From positions 1-24,098 of the forward strand of contig JAGGVT010000020.1 of the NCBI GenBank assembly GCA_021157815.1: a DNA stretch of 24,098 nucleotides, written 5' to 3'. Of the stretch, positions 1 through 8,045 are shown one piece after another. The notes under the pieces were generated by a model. That model was given only the letters and a program-made list of their open reading frames with translations. It was not told the DNA's origin and made no database searches. This DNA is from a bacterium (lineage in GTDB: Bacteria > JAJVIF01 > JAGGVT01). The position numbers and the translations under genes are program-made. Each line of letters begins with the position of its first letter. The stretch's first letter is position 1.

Positions 1-640
1 GAAAAAACTCGTACGCCCATCGGTTGGAATCCGTAAATAATTCCCATGCACCCTCATCATAAACCAATTTCATGTGAACTACCTGATGAGCTGTGAAGAA
101 ATCCCGCTCTTTAAGGGCAATTGCAGACTCATCCACAACGTAATTGATACAGATCGCTTTGGGTTTTCGAAGAATCCGCTCACGCCAGATACGGATTACT
201 AACAGGTTGTATAAATCAACCAGCCATAACCGGTTGGCTTTAACAATCAGAAACAGGTCGATATCATCACCCATTCGTGCATTATCAAACGCCGCTGAAC
301 CTGTTAGCGCGACTGTTCGCACCCACGGCAAACGGCATATTCGTTCTATTTCATATTTATGTTTCCCCAGTAGTTTTTGAGTTATTTGCTTTTTATGGTC
401 TCGCAGATTTACAAGATAATCCCGCCCCTTGAGAAAAAACATGCCATTCCGATTTTCTAAAACATGTTCAAGACCGTTTGGATTAATCAGGCACGATTTG
501 AGATCATCGCCGGATACTGAAACAGACGGCAGGTCGAAATGTATCTCATCGATTGTAAGCGGGAAATCATAGAGGTCGGCGTATGCGACAACGCTCAGAA
601 CCAAATCACGAATCCGCTCTTGCTGTTTTGCATCAGTCAT
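1..640 (-). CDS. Nucleotidyltransferase-domain protein (partial, runs off left edge)
   Basis: The reading frame is open for 213 codons from the ATG at 638-640 to the window edge, so the C-terminus is missing. Residues 10-35 (with VVAYADLYDFPLT) resemble the winged-helix-like head seen in some stand-alone nucleotidyltransferases. Residues 114-128 carry the polymerase-beta-type signature: G114-S115, then D126 and D128 in GDDIDLFLIV, which would bind metal and nucleotide. The family transfers a nucleotide to a small molecule, RNA or protein; the substrate cannot be read from this sequence. The ATG overlaps the stop of the radical-SAM gene by four bases (ATGA), so the two are probably translationally coupled and may act together. 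I am sure of the domain, not of the role. Confidence 0.75.
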   Translation of the reverse strand, partial: MTDAKQQERIRDLVLSVVAYADLYDFPLTIDEIHFDLPSVSVSGDDLKSCLINPNGLEHVLENRNGMFFLKGRDYLVNLRDHKKQITQKLLGKHKYEIERICRLPWVRTVALTGSAAFDNARMGDDIDLFLIVKANRLWLVDLYNLLVIRIWRERILRKPKAICINYVVDESAIALKERDFFTAHQVVHMKLVYDEGAWELFTDSNRWAYEFF

Positions 641-2013
641 TTGCCATCGCCGACAATCGATGTGATTTTCAAACCAGTACTGTAGATAGTTAGTTTTATT
701 CTGTCGAGAAGAGATGGTGTTGATTGCCTTGAACCCAGTTGCGCATGTTTGAGAATAAGGCGTCGCGCGAATCGATAGAAAACTGGAGCGTATCGTGTTT
801 TAAAAATCGGACGGTTCTCTCCTGTTATTTTCCATGCTTCATCGAAACCATCACCGACAACCTGATTATAGAATTGAGTCCCCGCAATCGGATAGGCGAC
901 ACTCACTCCGACTTGCTCAGGCTTCGTTTCCCTGACCAGATTAACAGTCGCAAGTACATCGTTTATATCCTCAGGCGGATATCCCAGCATTATAAAGAAA
1001 CCGACACGTATATTCGAATCACGCATTATTTTACGCGTTTGATGAACATCCTCCAGTTTGAATCCCTTGTTCATGGCATCCAAAATTCGCTGCGAGCCTG
1101 ACTCCACACCGAACCAAATCAGGCGGCATCCTGTCTTTTCAAGAATCTCAGCCTTATGGCCGCTAATTTCATCAACACGCCCAAGGCATTCATACGTTAT
1201 TTTCAAATTTCTGGCATTAAGTTCCTGTTGGAAATTTTCAAGCCATTTAAGCGATGATGTAAACGAATCATCCGCGAACCAGAGATAATCCAGATTGAAT
1301 TTATTCCTGAGTAATTGGATTTCATCAACGAAATATTCAACACCGCGCCGTCGGTATGTCCGTCCGAAAACATTACGCGAACACCATGTGCATCCGTGAG
1401 GGCATCCGCGTGATGAAATCACCGCCAGTGCTGTTTCCCCATGCGCCTTTTGCCAGGCGTTAATATATTTCTCAACCGGAACAAATCTCCAGTCAGGCAT
1501 TGGAAGTGAATCAAGATCATCCACAAGTTTGCGCTTTCCCGTGAATGATTCCGCTTCGCCATTTCTGTAATAGATTCCGGGGATTTCATTAATATCCAAT
1601 TGCTTATTAGTGCAAACCATGCTGGCAAGTTGGGATAGTGTGATTTCACCCTCGCCATCACAAACCCAATCAGCGCCGGAATCAAAACAGGCATCGCGGC
1701 AGTTGACCGGGTCGCATCCGCCCATGACCACTTTGCATCCTGATTCTTTCGCGATACGACATATCTCCAATGCTGTCCCGCGACAGATTTCCACTGAGCT
1801 AATCCCAACCAGTTTCGGTTTCTCTTCTTGAATAATGCTTTTGAATTTATCAAGATTGATTTCAAAAGTGTTGTCGAGAAGTCGGATATTGAAACCCTCT
1901 TCTTTCAGAAAAGCCGCAAGATACATAATTCCAAGCGGGGGATACGGTCTCATTATCCGCTTTTCGGGAGGGTCACGCTCAATCAGGTAGCTCTGTGTCA
2001 GTAGGACATCCAA
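637..2013 (-). CDS. B12-binding-domain radical SAM protein
   Basis: A 458-residue protein of the BchE-like group of B12-binding radical SAM enzymes. Residues 1-130 form a Rossmann-like cobalamin-binding region (MDVLLTQ, then PYPPLGIMYLAAFLKEEG). The usual DxHxxG lower-ligand motif is not visible, so any cobalamin would bind without a protein histidine. The radical SAM core begins near residue 195 with C204, C208 and C211 in SRGCPHGCTWC, the CxxxCxxC [4Fe-4S] ligands. Family members methylate or rearrange unreactive carbons in lipids, cofactors and natural products; the substrate here is unknown. The start is TTG at 2011-2013: an in-frame stop lies just upstream, and the next ATG would remove the first B12-domain strand. 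The Shine-Dalgarno is weak. It overlaps the downstream nucleotidyltransferase gene by four bases. Confidence 0.88.
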   Translation of the reverse strand: MDVLLTQSYLIERDPPEKRIMRPYPPLGIMYLAAFLKEEGFNIRLLDNTFEINLDKFKSIIQEEKPKLVGISSVEICRGTALEICRIAKESGCKVVMGGCDPVNCRDACFDSGADWVCDGEGEITLSQLASMVCTNKQLDINEIPGIYYRNGEAESFTGKRKLVDDLDSLPMPDWRFVPVEKYINAWQKAHGETALAVISSRGCPHGCTWCSRNVFGRTYRRRGVEYFVDEIQLLRNKFNLDYLWFADDSFTSSLKWLENFQQELNARNLKITYECLGRVDEISGHKAEILEKTGCRLIWFGVESGSQRILDAMNKGFKLEDVHQTRKIMRDSNIRVGFFIMLGYPPEDINDVLATVNLVRETKPEQVGVSVAYPIAGTQFYNQVVGDGFDEAWKITGENRPIFKTRYAPVFYRFARRLILKHAQLGSRQSTPSLLDRIKLTIYSTGLKITSIVGDGK

Positions 2014-2052
2014 GGGTTCATTCTTTCAATGCTTGAATTGAAAACAATCAGG

Positions 2053-2081
2053 TTGAATCACTTTAACGCGACAATTATATA
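2053..2081 (+). promoter_or_regulatory. Candidate sigma-70 promoter for the OsmC-family gene
   Basis: TTGAAT at 2053-2058 and TATATA at 2076-2081 are separated by 17 bases. They point toward the OsmC-family gene, leaving a leader of roughly 75 nt. The call rests on consensus match and position in a divergent intergenic gap. Confidence 0.45.
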
Positions 2082-2161
2082 CTCCAGATGCACTGGTTGG
2101 ATACCATGAATCCGGGTGATATAATCACGATTATTTCTATCAACACTTGAGGGATTAAAAC

Positions 2162-2608
2162 GTGTCAAAAAAACTACCAAGAACAATGGAATTTCAAGCC
2201 GGAATTAAATGGCGCAACAGCAAATTTGGCGAGGTTTTTGTCGGCGAGGAAAAGCAAAGCCGGGGACTGGTTAATCCTGCACCCGTGTTTGGCGGGTATG
2301 AGGGAACATACTCCGCCGAGGATATGCTTCTTGCCGCTCTCGCGTCATGCCAGCTGTCCTCATTTCTTTTCTTTGTCGATGCAAATGGAATAAACCTGAT
2401 TTCGTATGAAAACAATGTCACCGGTATATTGACAAAGGGCCAAGACGGTTTCAGTTACACTCATTTCAAAATTGACATTAATGTTGTTGTAGCGTCTGGC
2501 CATACTGAAAAAGCGGAAAAAGCGATAGAATTGTCGAAAAGGTTTTGTATAATTTCAAACTCTCTAAAAGGTGAAGAGGAATATAATATTAATATTTCTG
2601 AAAGTTGA
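2162..2608 (+). CDS. OsmC/Ohr-family protein
   Basis: A 148-residue protein of the OsmC family, which typically reduces organic or lipid hydroperoxides using two redox cysteines. C63 sits in AEDMLLAALASCQLSSFL at the start of the central helix. C129 sits in SKRFCIISNSL, matching the usual CPVSNSL-type site. Both family cysteines are therefore present and a thiol peroxidase role is plausible, although many single-copy OsmC proteins have no proven substrate. The start is GTG at 2162, with GAGGG at 2149-2153 as ribosome binding site; this yields a normal family length. No signal peptide, so cytoplasmic. It is monocistronic, diverges from the radical-SAM gene and converges on prfA with a 33-bp gap. 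Confidence 0.87.
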   Translation: MSKKLPRTMEFQAGIKWRNSKFGEVFVGEEKQSRGLVNPAPVFGGYEGTYSAEDMLLAALASCQLSSFLFFVDANGINLISYENNVTGILTKGQDGFSYTHFKIDINVVVASGHTEKAEKAIELSKRFCIISNSLKGEEEYNINISES

Positions 2609-2641
2609 TTGTGATAAGCAGAGGTGCAGCAAGCGGCGCCC

Positions 2642-3712
2642 CTACACCTTATCACCGACCGCCATTGCAGCAGCCTGTGCCGCGACTCTCAATGCCTCGA
2701 CAAGATCATCCAGTTCGCCCATCATTATGCCCTGAAGGTTATGGCTTGTGAATCCGATTCGATGGTCTGTAATTCTGGATTGCGGATAATTGTATGTTCT
2801 GATTTTTTCCGACCTGTCACCACTTCCAACCATGTTTCGCCTTGATTCACTCATCTCGCTCATCTGCTTTTCCTCCTCCATTTTGAGAATGTGAGCTTTC
2901 AGGATTCGCATCGCCTTGTCCTTGTTTTGGTGCTGCGAGCGCTGGTCCTGGCATGTAACGACAAGACCGGTTGGAATATGTGTCAGGCGAATCGCGCTTG
3001 ATGTTTTGTTTACATGCTGGCCACCGGCTCCGGATGAGCGGTATGTGTCAACGCGGATATCCTCCATTTTTACATCGATATCAACATCATCCGGTTCGCT
3101 TAAAACGGCGACTGTTACAGCCGATGTGTGAATTCGCCCCTGCGATTCAGTCTCCGGCACTCTCTGTACCCTGTGTGTGCCAGCCTCAAATTGCAATTTC
3201 GAAAACGCGCCTTCACCCTCAATTGTGAAAACAATTTCCTTCGCGCCGCGCATATCACTCTGGTTAATGCTGGCAATCTCCAGTTTCCAGTTTAAGCGTT
3301 CAGCGTAACGGGAATACATTTCGAAAAGGTTCATGACAAACAGGCATGCTTCCTCGCCTCCTGTTCCGGCGCGGATTTCAAAAATCACCGGCCGTGAATC
3401 GCGAGGGTTTCTCGGAGTCAAAAGTGTTTTTATCTCTTTTTCTATAAGTTCAAGTTGGTTATCATATTCTTTTATCTCCGCTTCAATCATCGATTTGTCA
3501 TCGCCACTGGCATCCAGCATTAGTTCCTCGGCGGCTTCCCTGTCACCCTGAACGCTTTTATATTCCCTAAATTTAAAAACAACCGGTTCAAGCGATTTGA
3601 ATTCCTTTCCGAGTTTCGATTGAAGTTCCCGATTTGAAAGGTTTTCGGGCTTTATCATTTCCTGTTGAAGTTCAAGATAACGATTTTCAATTTCTGTCAG
3701 TTTCTCGTTCAT
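2642..3712 (-). CDS. prfA: Peptide chain release factor 1
   Basis: A 356-residue class-I release factor that recognises UAA and UAG in the ribosomal A site and triggers peptide release. The catalytic GGQ is at residues 230-232 (SSGAGGQHVNKT). The codon-recognition tripeptide reads P186-E187-T188 in RVPETESQGRIHTSA, the PxT form of RF1; RF2 has SPF. Length and motif spacing are normal. The ATG at 3710-3712 is preceded only by A/T-rich sequence without a clear Shine-Dalgarno. The usual prmC/hemK partner, which methylates the GGQ glutamine, is not adjacent. The stop codon lies inside a GC-rich patch (about 2622-2645) that looks unlike coding sequence and may be a dispersed repeat. Confidence 0.96.
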   Translation of the reverse strand: MNEKLTEIENRYLELQQEMIKPENLSNRELQSKLGKEFKSLEPVVFKFREYKSVQGDREAAEELMLDASGDDKSMIEAEIKEYDNQLELIEKEIKTLLTPRNPRDSRPVIFEIRAGTGGEEACLFVMNLFEMYSRYAERLNWKLEIASINQSDMRGAKEIVFTIEGEGAFSKLQFEAGTHRVQRVPETESQGRIHTSAVTVAVLSEPDDVDIDVKMEDIRVDTYRSSGAGGQHVNKTSSAIRLTHIPTGLVVTCQDQRSQHQNKDKAMRILKAHILKMEEEKQMSEMSESRRNMVGSGDRSEKIRTYNYPQSRITDHRIGFTSHNLQGIMMGELDDLVEALRVAAQAAAMAVGDKV

Positions 3713-3761
3713 TTTTTATTAACGTGCATCACTCATAATATGGATAACTTTACTACTCGAT

Positions 3762-3770
3762 AGTATAACA
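3762..3770 (-). promoter_or_regulatory. Candidate extended -10 promoter for prfA
   Basis: On the minus strand these bases read TGTTATACT, an extended -10 (TG-n-TATACT). Transcription would begin near 3755, giving a leader of about 40 nt before the prfA ATG. No good -35 is required or seen. Confidence 0.4.
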
Positions 3771-3822
3771 CTCGTCAATGCATTCATCATCTTTGCTTTT
3801 TTTCTCATCAGGCTTAAGAAAA

Positions 3823-3831
3823 TGATATAAT
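3823..3831 (+). promoter_or_regulatory. Candidate extended -10 promoter upstream of the PKD lipoprotein
   Basis: The bases read TGATATAAT, a consensus extended -10. If used, transcription begins near 3838 and the lipoprotein mRNA carries a leader of about 260 nt containing the inverted repeats at 3973-4000 and 4027-4039. A weaker alternative is TATAGT at 4048-4053, nearer the gene. Confidence 0.35.
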
Positions 3832-3972
3832 AATGAAAGATGATTATGTAAAATATTATCTTTTCCAGGATACTGATAAATTTACGCTTTTCGATATTGA
3901 CATTGCGGATACTGTTTGCAATCAGGCAGTATGACGTGATACAATTTCAAATTATATTAAGAGTGGGGAAAT

Positions 3973-4039
3973 ACAGTTAGAATGGTAAAATACTAACTGT
4001 TAAACGTATTTTTAATTTGGATTTAACGGCATTATGCCG
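3973..4039 (+). promoter_or_regulatory. Two inverted repeats in the 386-bp gap before the PKD lipoprotein
   Basis: ACAGTTAG (3973-3980) and CTAACTGT (3993-4000) are perfect 8-base arms around 12 bases. CGGCAT and ATGCCG (4027-4032 and 4034-4039) flank one base. Either could be an operator or an RNA hairpin. The remainder of 3713-4098 is AT-rich with no convincing gene. Confidence 0.4.
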
Positions 4040-4098
4040 ATAATTTGTATAGTTTAAATATGATTAAATCTCTTGATTTTATCAGGTGGTGAAGAGCC

Positions 4099-7000
4099 TT
4101 GGTAAACAGAATTGTCCCTATATTCATAATGATACTTATTCTAATGGGATTAACAGCTTGTAGCAGTGGTGGCGGATCAGATAATCCGACAGCGCCATAT
4201 CTGCCCCCATCAGGTGAACCACCGGAAGAACCAGAGGATTCTCTTTTCCCATATGCTCCTGAAGAGGAAGAGGAACCATTGCCTGATCGTGTTGGAGGAA
4301 TCTACTATGAGACTTCAACAGCACAATACGGCAGAGCAATTATCCCCGGTTTTGAAAGAGCGGATAAACGCTCACAGGCATATCTGCCCATGAGGGTAGC
4401 TGTTGTTGAGAGCGATGGTGACCCGCTAAAACACAAAATCGTCAGGAGAATCCTTGTAGGGGATGAGTATATCCTGATCGTGTGGGATCCCACTGGTTTC
4501 TACAATCCGAGATTCATTTATTCCGAAGCCATATCCCGTACACTCGCTGCCGACAAGGATGAACGCTCCGCGATGCTGTCTGAATATCTTGGTGTTGAGA
4601 ATCCGGCAACAACAAATATTGGCATTGGAGCGGAATCAATTGATATCTCAGTCGGCCTGGACAGGATTTCCGAGTTGGATGAGAGCTCCATTTCAACATA
4701 CGCGAGTTTTTTCACAGACGAAAATCTTCTTACAATATTCGCCTCGCTTCTTGAATCAAATGTATTCGGGGGAAATATTGTTAAATTCCATGGAACTTAC
4801 GGCCAATACCAGCTTTCGGATGCCATCAGCACAATGGTAGATGACGGCGCGCTTATAATGATTGGCGGTTATGTTGATCTGGCAGACAAGCTTTTATCCA
4901 CATTCCAAATGGGCACTCCCGATGATGCTTTTTCCGAAGAAAACGACCTTATTAATTCTTTTGTATATCCACGAATACCAACTGAATCAGACAATTGCAT
5001 GACTGTTTTCTCAAGTTTCATGCAGGTAAATGCGGGCACTGACCCCGGCGCTGTTAAAAGCACGTTTGAAAATGTGTTTATTAACCATCCATTTCGCCTG
5101 TTATTGGGTGGAGAGCAGCGGTATATGATTATCAATTTCCGGCCTGTTGTTGATGTTGACCCGGAAATAATTACCGCACCCATCGTCAGAACACAAAATA
5201 TGATTGTCATTCTTCCTATTGACCCGCTTGCGTTAAATCTCGAACCAGGCGACGGGTCTTTCCTGTTCAGCTCAGGTATAACCAAGATATTCAAAGTCAC
5301 AGCGCATTATTCACTGGGCGCTACTTATGATATGACACCAAACCCAACTGAATCGAACTGGTTCAGAAATCGTATAACTACAAATGTAGATCCAATCCTC
5401 CCCGGTGATGTTATTGCATACCCTGGACAGGGACTTCTGCCAAGCGCTACGTTCCTTTCAGAGCTCGACAGATTTGTTAGCGTAACGCATTTCACACGCG
5501 ATTATTCAAACGATGAAAAACTTCATCTTAGATCGAATGTAATCTCAATTACACCTCATGGCGGAAGTGTTACGAATTTGCCGCCTGATTTAAGTGGAGT
5601 AAGAGCTATGCCATCAGAAGGCAGAGCGCCGCTGACTGTTACATTTGATGCCACAGGCGCTGTTGACGCTGATGGTGAAATTATTTCTTACGAATGGAAT
5701 TTTGGAAATCCTGATGTTCAAGGCGGCGGAACAGATGAGGGTCCCGTTGTTGTTCACATGTATGGCACACCCGGCATAAGAACCGCGCTTCTTACCGTCA
5801 AGGATGATGGGGTGCCTCAGAATACTGTAATGAAGCAGTTAACAATTAACATCACAGCCAACCTGCCACCTGTCGCAATTATCTCTGAGATCGCAGTTAC
5901 AGAGGGAATGGCTCCATTCACGGTTCAGTTTGACGGTACCGAATCCTATGACCCGGATGGCCAAATTGCTGAATTCAGATGGGATTTCGGTGAGGGAGTT
6001 CCATCACCTCTCGCTGCTCCTGAACATACTTTCTATAATGACGGCGATTTCCTTGTAACTCTGAGAGTTACTGATAATGGGCCATCTCCTCCAAAGTTTA
6101 ACGAGGACACGGTCTGGATTCACGTTCTTCCTGAAAGCACCAACACTGATCCGGTCGCGAAGTTCATTGCAGACCCGCAATCCGGACAGGCTCCTCTGAC
6201 TGTCCAATTCGATTCATCGCAGTCATACGACCCGGATGGAAATAATTTAACCTATGAATGGTTCTTTGGCGATATGGGAGTTATCGGTGGTGGAATGAGC
6301 CAGGATCCAAATCCGGTGCATACATACAATCAAGCCCAGAACGCGATTGTAACCCTCAAAGTTACTGATGATGACGCGAATTATCCGCTGAGTAACACAT
6401 TCCAGCTTGAAATAGAAGTAACGGACGTTGTAAATGAAGATCCGGTGCCTGTATTCACAATGACGCCGGATTCAGGTATGGCTACATTGACTGTTGACTT
6501 TGACGCGTCTGATTCTTACGATCCGGATGGCAACATAACCGGATATAGCTGGGACTTCGGCGACAGCGGAAACGCTTTCGGCCATCTTGTTCAGCATGAT
6601 TTTATAACTGATGGTATCTATAATATCTCATTGATTGTTGGCGACGACGCATCCCCGCCCGGTACAGGAATGGCGGTGGGAGAAGTTGTTGTTGGAAACA
6701 CAAGACCGGTCGCCGTGATTGGCGCTGATACATACGAAGGAGAAGCTCCTTTGACTGTTAACTTCGATGCGACCGGTTCATACGACGATGATGGCGATAA
6801 TCTTAGCTACTACTGGGAATTTGGCGATGAGGAATTCAGTACTGATGCGGTGGTTCAGCATATATATAATATACCCAGAGATTTTACTGTAACTCTCACT
6901 GTAACTGATGATCATGGAACGCCAAAAAATCTTGATGGTGTATCCACAGCTGTAATCTCAGTTTCCGAACCGCCACCAAACGCGCCTCCTATAGTTATTA

Positions 7001-7809
7001 TTGGAACTGATAATTACTACGGAAGCTCTCCTCTCACAGTCCAATTTGATTGTGTTGACAGTTATGATCCCGATGGTGACAATATAGTTGGATATCACTG
7101 GGATTTTGGCGACCTTGTAGGTGAATCAGATGAGATAGATCCACAATACACGTATAACGATCCAGGAACATATTTCGTAACTCTTCAGTTAACCGATGAT
7201 GGTTCACCGGCTGAATCCGGTTATGGGACACAGGGTATATATGTTGATGTAAATGTACCTCCAGTTCCTATCATGGATGCTGATGTTCTCGAAGGTGAAC
7301 AACCACTGACTATACAATTTACCGGAGAGGATTCCTACGACCCGGATGGCTCAATTATTCTATATATATGGGATTTTGGAATGGGTGCCTCTTCAGAAGA
7401 GGTAAATCCAGAGTTTACATTCTATGGTGATGGTGAGTTCATGGTCGTACTCAGTCTCATTGATGATAATGACCCTCCCGCAATGGCAATGGATTTCCTT
7501 ACAGTTAACGTTTCAAAGTGCGCGACAAACGAACAACCAGTCGCTGAAATTATCGCAATGCCAACCTTCGGCTCCGCTCCGTTGACTGTCGATTTTTCTG
7601 CTGAATCATCGACTGACCCGGATGGTGAAGTTATTGAAGTACTATGGAATTTCGGTGATCCCGATGTTCCAGGTGGCGGTGAAAGCACGAGTTTCGTAAC
7701 TCAACACACCTATAATTCCCCTGGCAGCCACAAAGTAACGCTGCTCGTTTGCGATGATGGAACTCCGCAGCTATGCGACATGGAATTGGTGTTTATCGAC
7801 GTCATGTAA
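4099..7809 (+). CDS. Lipoprotein with eight PKD repeats
   Basis: A 1236-residue exported lipoprotein: hydrophobic signal MVNRIVPIFIMILILMG, lipobox LTAC with the lipidated cysteine at residue 21, then a Pro/Glu/Ser-rich linker (22-60). Residues about 65-490 form a region I do not recognise. Eight PKD-type immunoglobulin-like repeats follow, starting near residues 494, 588, 682, 779, 867, 961, 1052 and 1144, with a period of 88-97 residues. Each has the core APLTVxFD...SYDPDG...YxWDFGD and an HxY strand. PKD repeats usually serve as spacers or carbohydrate/protein-binding modules on surface proteins. There is no catalytic, dockerin or sorting domain at the C-terminus. The start is TTG at 4099, chosen because AGGTGGTGA lies six bases upstream; the next ATG would lose the basic signal-peptide N-region. 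It is monocistronic, with its own terminator. Confidence 0.85.
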   Translation: MVNRIVPIFIMILILMGLTACSSGGGSDNPTAPYLPPSGEPPEEPEDSLFPYAPEEEEEPLPDRVGGIYYETSTAQYGRAIIPGFERADKRSQAYLPMRVAVVESDGDPLKHKIVRRILVGDEYILIVWDPTGFYNPRFIYSEAISRTLAADKDERSAMLSEYLGVENPATTNIGIGAESIDISVGLDRISELDESSISTYASFFTDENLLTIFASLLESNVFGGNIVKFHGTYGQYQLSDAISTMVDDGALIMIGGYVDLADKLLSTFQMGTPDDAFSEENDLINSFVYPRIPTESDNCMTVFSSFMQVNAGTDPGAVKSTFENVFINHPFRLLLGGEQRYMIINFRPVVDVDPEIITAPIVRTQNMIVILPIDPLALNLEPGDGSFLFSSGITKIFKVTAHYSLGATYDMTPNPTESNWFRNRITTNVDPILPGDVIAYPGQGLLPSATFLSELDRFVSVTHFTRDYSNDEKLHLRSNVISITPHGGSVTNLPPDLSGVRAMPSEGRAPLTVTFDATGAVDADGEIISYEWNFGNPDVQGGGTDEGPVVVHMYGTPGIRTALLTVKDDGVPQNTVMKQLTINITANLPPVAIISEIAVTEGMAPFTVQFDGTESYDPDGQIAEFRWDFGEGVPSPLAAPEHTFYNDGDFLVTLRVTDNGPSPPKFNEDTVWIHVLPESTNTDPVAKFIADPQSGQAPLTVQFDSSQSYDPDGNNLTYEWFFGDMGVIGGGMSQDPNPVHTYNQAQNAIVTLKVTDDDANYPLSNTFQLEIEVTDVVNEDPVPVFTMTPDSGMATLTVDFDASDSYDPDGNITGYSWDFGDSGNAFGHLVQHDFITDGIYNISLIVGDDASPPGTGMAVGEVVVGNTRPVAVIGADTYEGEAPLTVNFDATGSYDDDGDNLSYYWEFGDEEFSTDAVVQHIYNIPRDFTVTLTVTDDHGTPKNLDGVSTAVISVSEPPPNAPPIVIIGTDNYYGSSPLTVQFDCVDSYDPDGDNIVGYHWDFGDLVGESDEIDPQYTYNDPGTYFVTLQLTDDGSPAESGYGTQGIYVDVNVPPVPIMDADVLEGEQPLTIQFTGEDSYDPDGSIILYIWDFGMGASSEEVNPEFTFYGDGEFMVVLSLIDDNDPPAMAMDFLTVNVSKCATNEQPVAEIIAMPTFGSAPLTVDFSAESSTDPDGEVIEVLWNFGDPDVPGGGESTSFVTQHTYNSPGSHKVTLLVCDDGTPQLCDMELVFIDVM

Positions 7810-7848
7810 ATCGCATGTCAATTGTATTTTGATTTATTCCAAAAGCAC

Positions 7849-7881
7849 AAACTCCCGCTCGTTAATGAACGGGAGTTTTTT
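7849..7881 (+). terminator. Rho-independent terminator of the PKD lipoprotein gene
   Basis: The arms AAACTCCCG (7849-7857) and CGGGAGTTT (7870-7878) form a stem that runs into a six-T tract (7876-7881), 40 bases after the stop codon. Confidence 0.85.
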
Positions 7882-7883
7882 CA

Positions 7884-7913
7884 TGGAAAAACCGGACAGA
7901 TAATGTCCGGTTT
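7884..7913 (-). terminator. Rho-independent terminator after tRNA-Trp
   Basis: Perfect 10-base arms (7889-7898 and 7904-7913) flank a 5-base loop. On the minus strand the stem ends in a run of five T, 11 bases beyond the tRNA 3' end. It probably ends the rpiB-trmFO-ABC-F-tRNA transcript. Confidence 0.75.
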
Positions 7914-7924
7914 AGTTTTCAAAT

Positions 7925-7997
7925 TAGGCCCGGAAGGAATTGAACCCTCAACCTCTGGTTTTGGAGACCAGCGCTCTACCAATTGAGCTACGAGCCT
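7925..7997 (-). tRNA. tRNA-Trp (anticodon CCA)
   Basis: A 73-nt cloverleaf: acceptor AGGCTCG/CGGGCCT, D arm GCTC...GAGC, anticodon stem CTGGT/ACCAG around the loop CTCCAAA (anticodon CCA), and T arm GAGGG-TTCAATT-CCTTC. The 3' CCA is not encoded. The discriminator (complement of 7925) is A, whereas the E. coli and B. subtilis tRNA-Trp have G at position 73, an identity element for bacterial TrpRS. It lies 48 bp downstream of the ABC-F gene on the same strand and may share its transcript. Confidence 0.95.
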
Positions 7998-8045
7998 TTA
8001 CTAATATAAAATCTACCGTATGAAGCCACGTTTTGCAAGTCCAGG

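Noticed and set aside
3833-3934. A 33-codon plus-strand ORF (MKDDYVKYYLFQDT...) in the gap before the PKD lipoprotein
   Set aside because: No ribosome binding site, and its ATG lies upstream of the transcription start predicted from the -10 at 3823-3831. Composition is that of AT-rich noncoding DNA.
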